This document shows positions 5,900 to 5,965 of a stretch of DNA of 5,965 nt, in pieces. The notes beneath the pieces were generated by a model. That model was not told where the DNA came from, did no database searches, and was given only the letters and a program-made list of their open reading frames with translations. Position 1 is the first letter of the stretch, and each line of letters starts with the position of its first letter. Source of the stretch: Pleurocapsa sp. MO_226.B13 (lineage in GTDB: Bacteria > Cyanobacteriota > Cyanobacteriia > Cyanobacteriales > Xenococcaceae); assembly GCA_030064795.1 (NCBI GenBank), contig JASJEI010000571.1, positions 1-5,965 of the forward strand, in the 5' to 3' direction. The position numbers and the translations under genes are program-made.

Positions 5900-5965
5900 T
5901 CACGAACAAGATTTTCCTACGTTGCACTTATCTAGACTTTTTGTCCCCGACAGTACGCATTCAGT
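5900..5965 (-). pseudogene. Possible 3' end of a TnpB-type (IS200/IS605-like) gene
   Basis: Read leftward from the window edge, one frame encodes a 21-residue C-terminal tail (TECVLSGTKS, then LDKCNVGKSCS) and stops at TGA (5902-5900). After this and a second stop (TAA, 5896-5894) the same frame continues as EATNYNRKI to a TAG at 5866-5864. The pattern reminds me of the tails of cyanobacterial TnpB proteins (…KQEA…), with two stops acquired, which would make it a decayed copy or a slightly shortened C-terminus. The GTGGGAGTACGTCAC beyond it resembles right ends of such elements. The fragment is too short for certainty and the likeness is from memory. Confidence 0.3.

Overview
The window looks like chromosomal DNA from a cyanobacterium. 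It is AT-rich. The octamer GCGATCGC, the HIP1 palindrome that is highly over-represented in many cyanobacterial genomes, occurs nine times between 1147 and 5573, and the two-component gene pair has a cyanobacterial flavour. The genus cannot be fixed from sequence alone. No plasmid origin, phage gene, CRISPR array, tRNA or rRNA is visible.

Layout from left to right: (1) 1-879, the C-terminal part of a DDE transposase (IS4/IS701-like) running in from the left edge, with no HIP1 sites in it. (2) 880-1018, a short convergent intergenic region with a perfect 8-bp hairpin whose flanking A-tract makes it a good terminator for the leftward gene. (3) 1019-2272, minus strand, a PobA-type flavin-dependent aromatic hydroxylase whose substrate and NADPH contact residues differ from p-hydroxybenzoate hydroxylase. 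(4) 2273-2560, a divergent promoter region, with a good -35/-10 pair for the rightward gene. (5) 2561-3490, a family-2 glycosyltransferase. (6) 3491-3681, an intergenic region with a possible 35-residue small ORF and three GTAT repeats spaced exactly 11 bp, just upstream of the next gene. (7) 3682-5721, a two-gene operon of an OmpR-class response regulator and a membrane histidine kinase, 6 nt apart. (8) 5722-5965, non-coding DNA ending in what may be the decayed 3' end of a leftward TnpB-type (IS200/IS605-like) element with a subterminal hairpin.

The only firm functional partnership is the kinase-regulator pair: the kinase senses an unknown periplasmic signal, phosphorylates Asp51 of the regulator, and the regulator probably binds direct repeats, possibly including those in front of its own gene. 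The hydroxylase and glycosyltransferase are divergently arranged and show no obvious pathway link to each other or to the two-component system. The segment seems to lie between a transposase gene and a possible second mobile-element remnant, as in an accessory or rearranged part of the chromosome. I did not find a convincing new multi-gene system. The most informative leads are the altered active site of the PobA homologue, the 11-bp phased repeats and the possible IS200/IS605 end. Comparisons with PobA, TnpB and other families are from memory, not from an alignment run.
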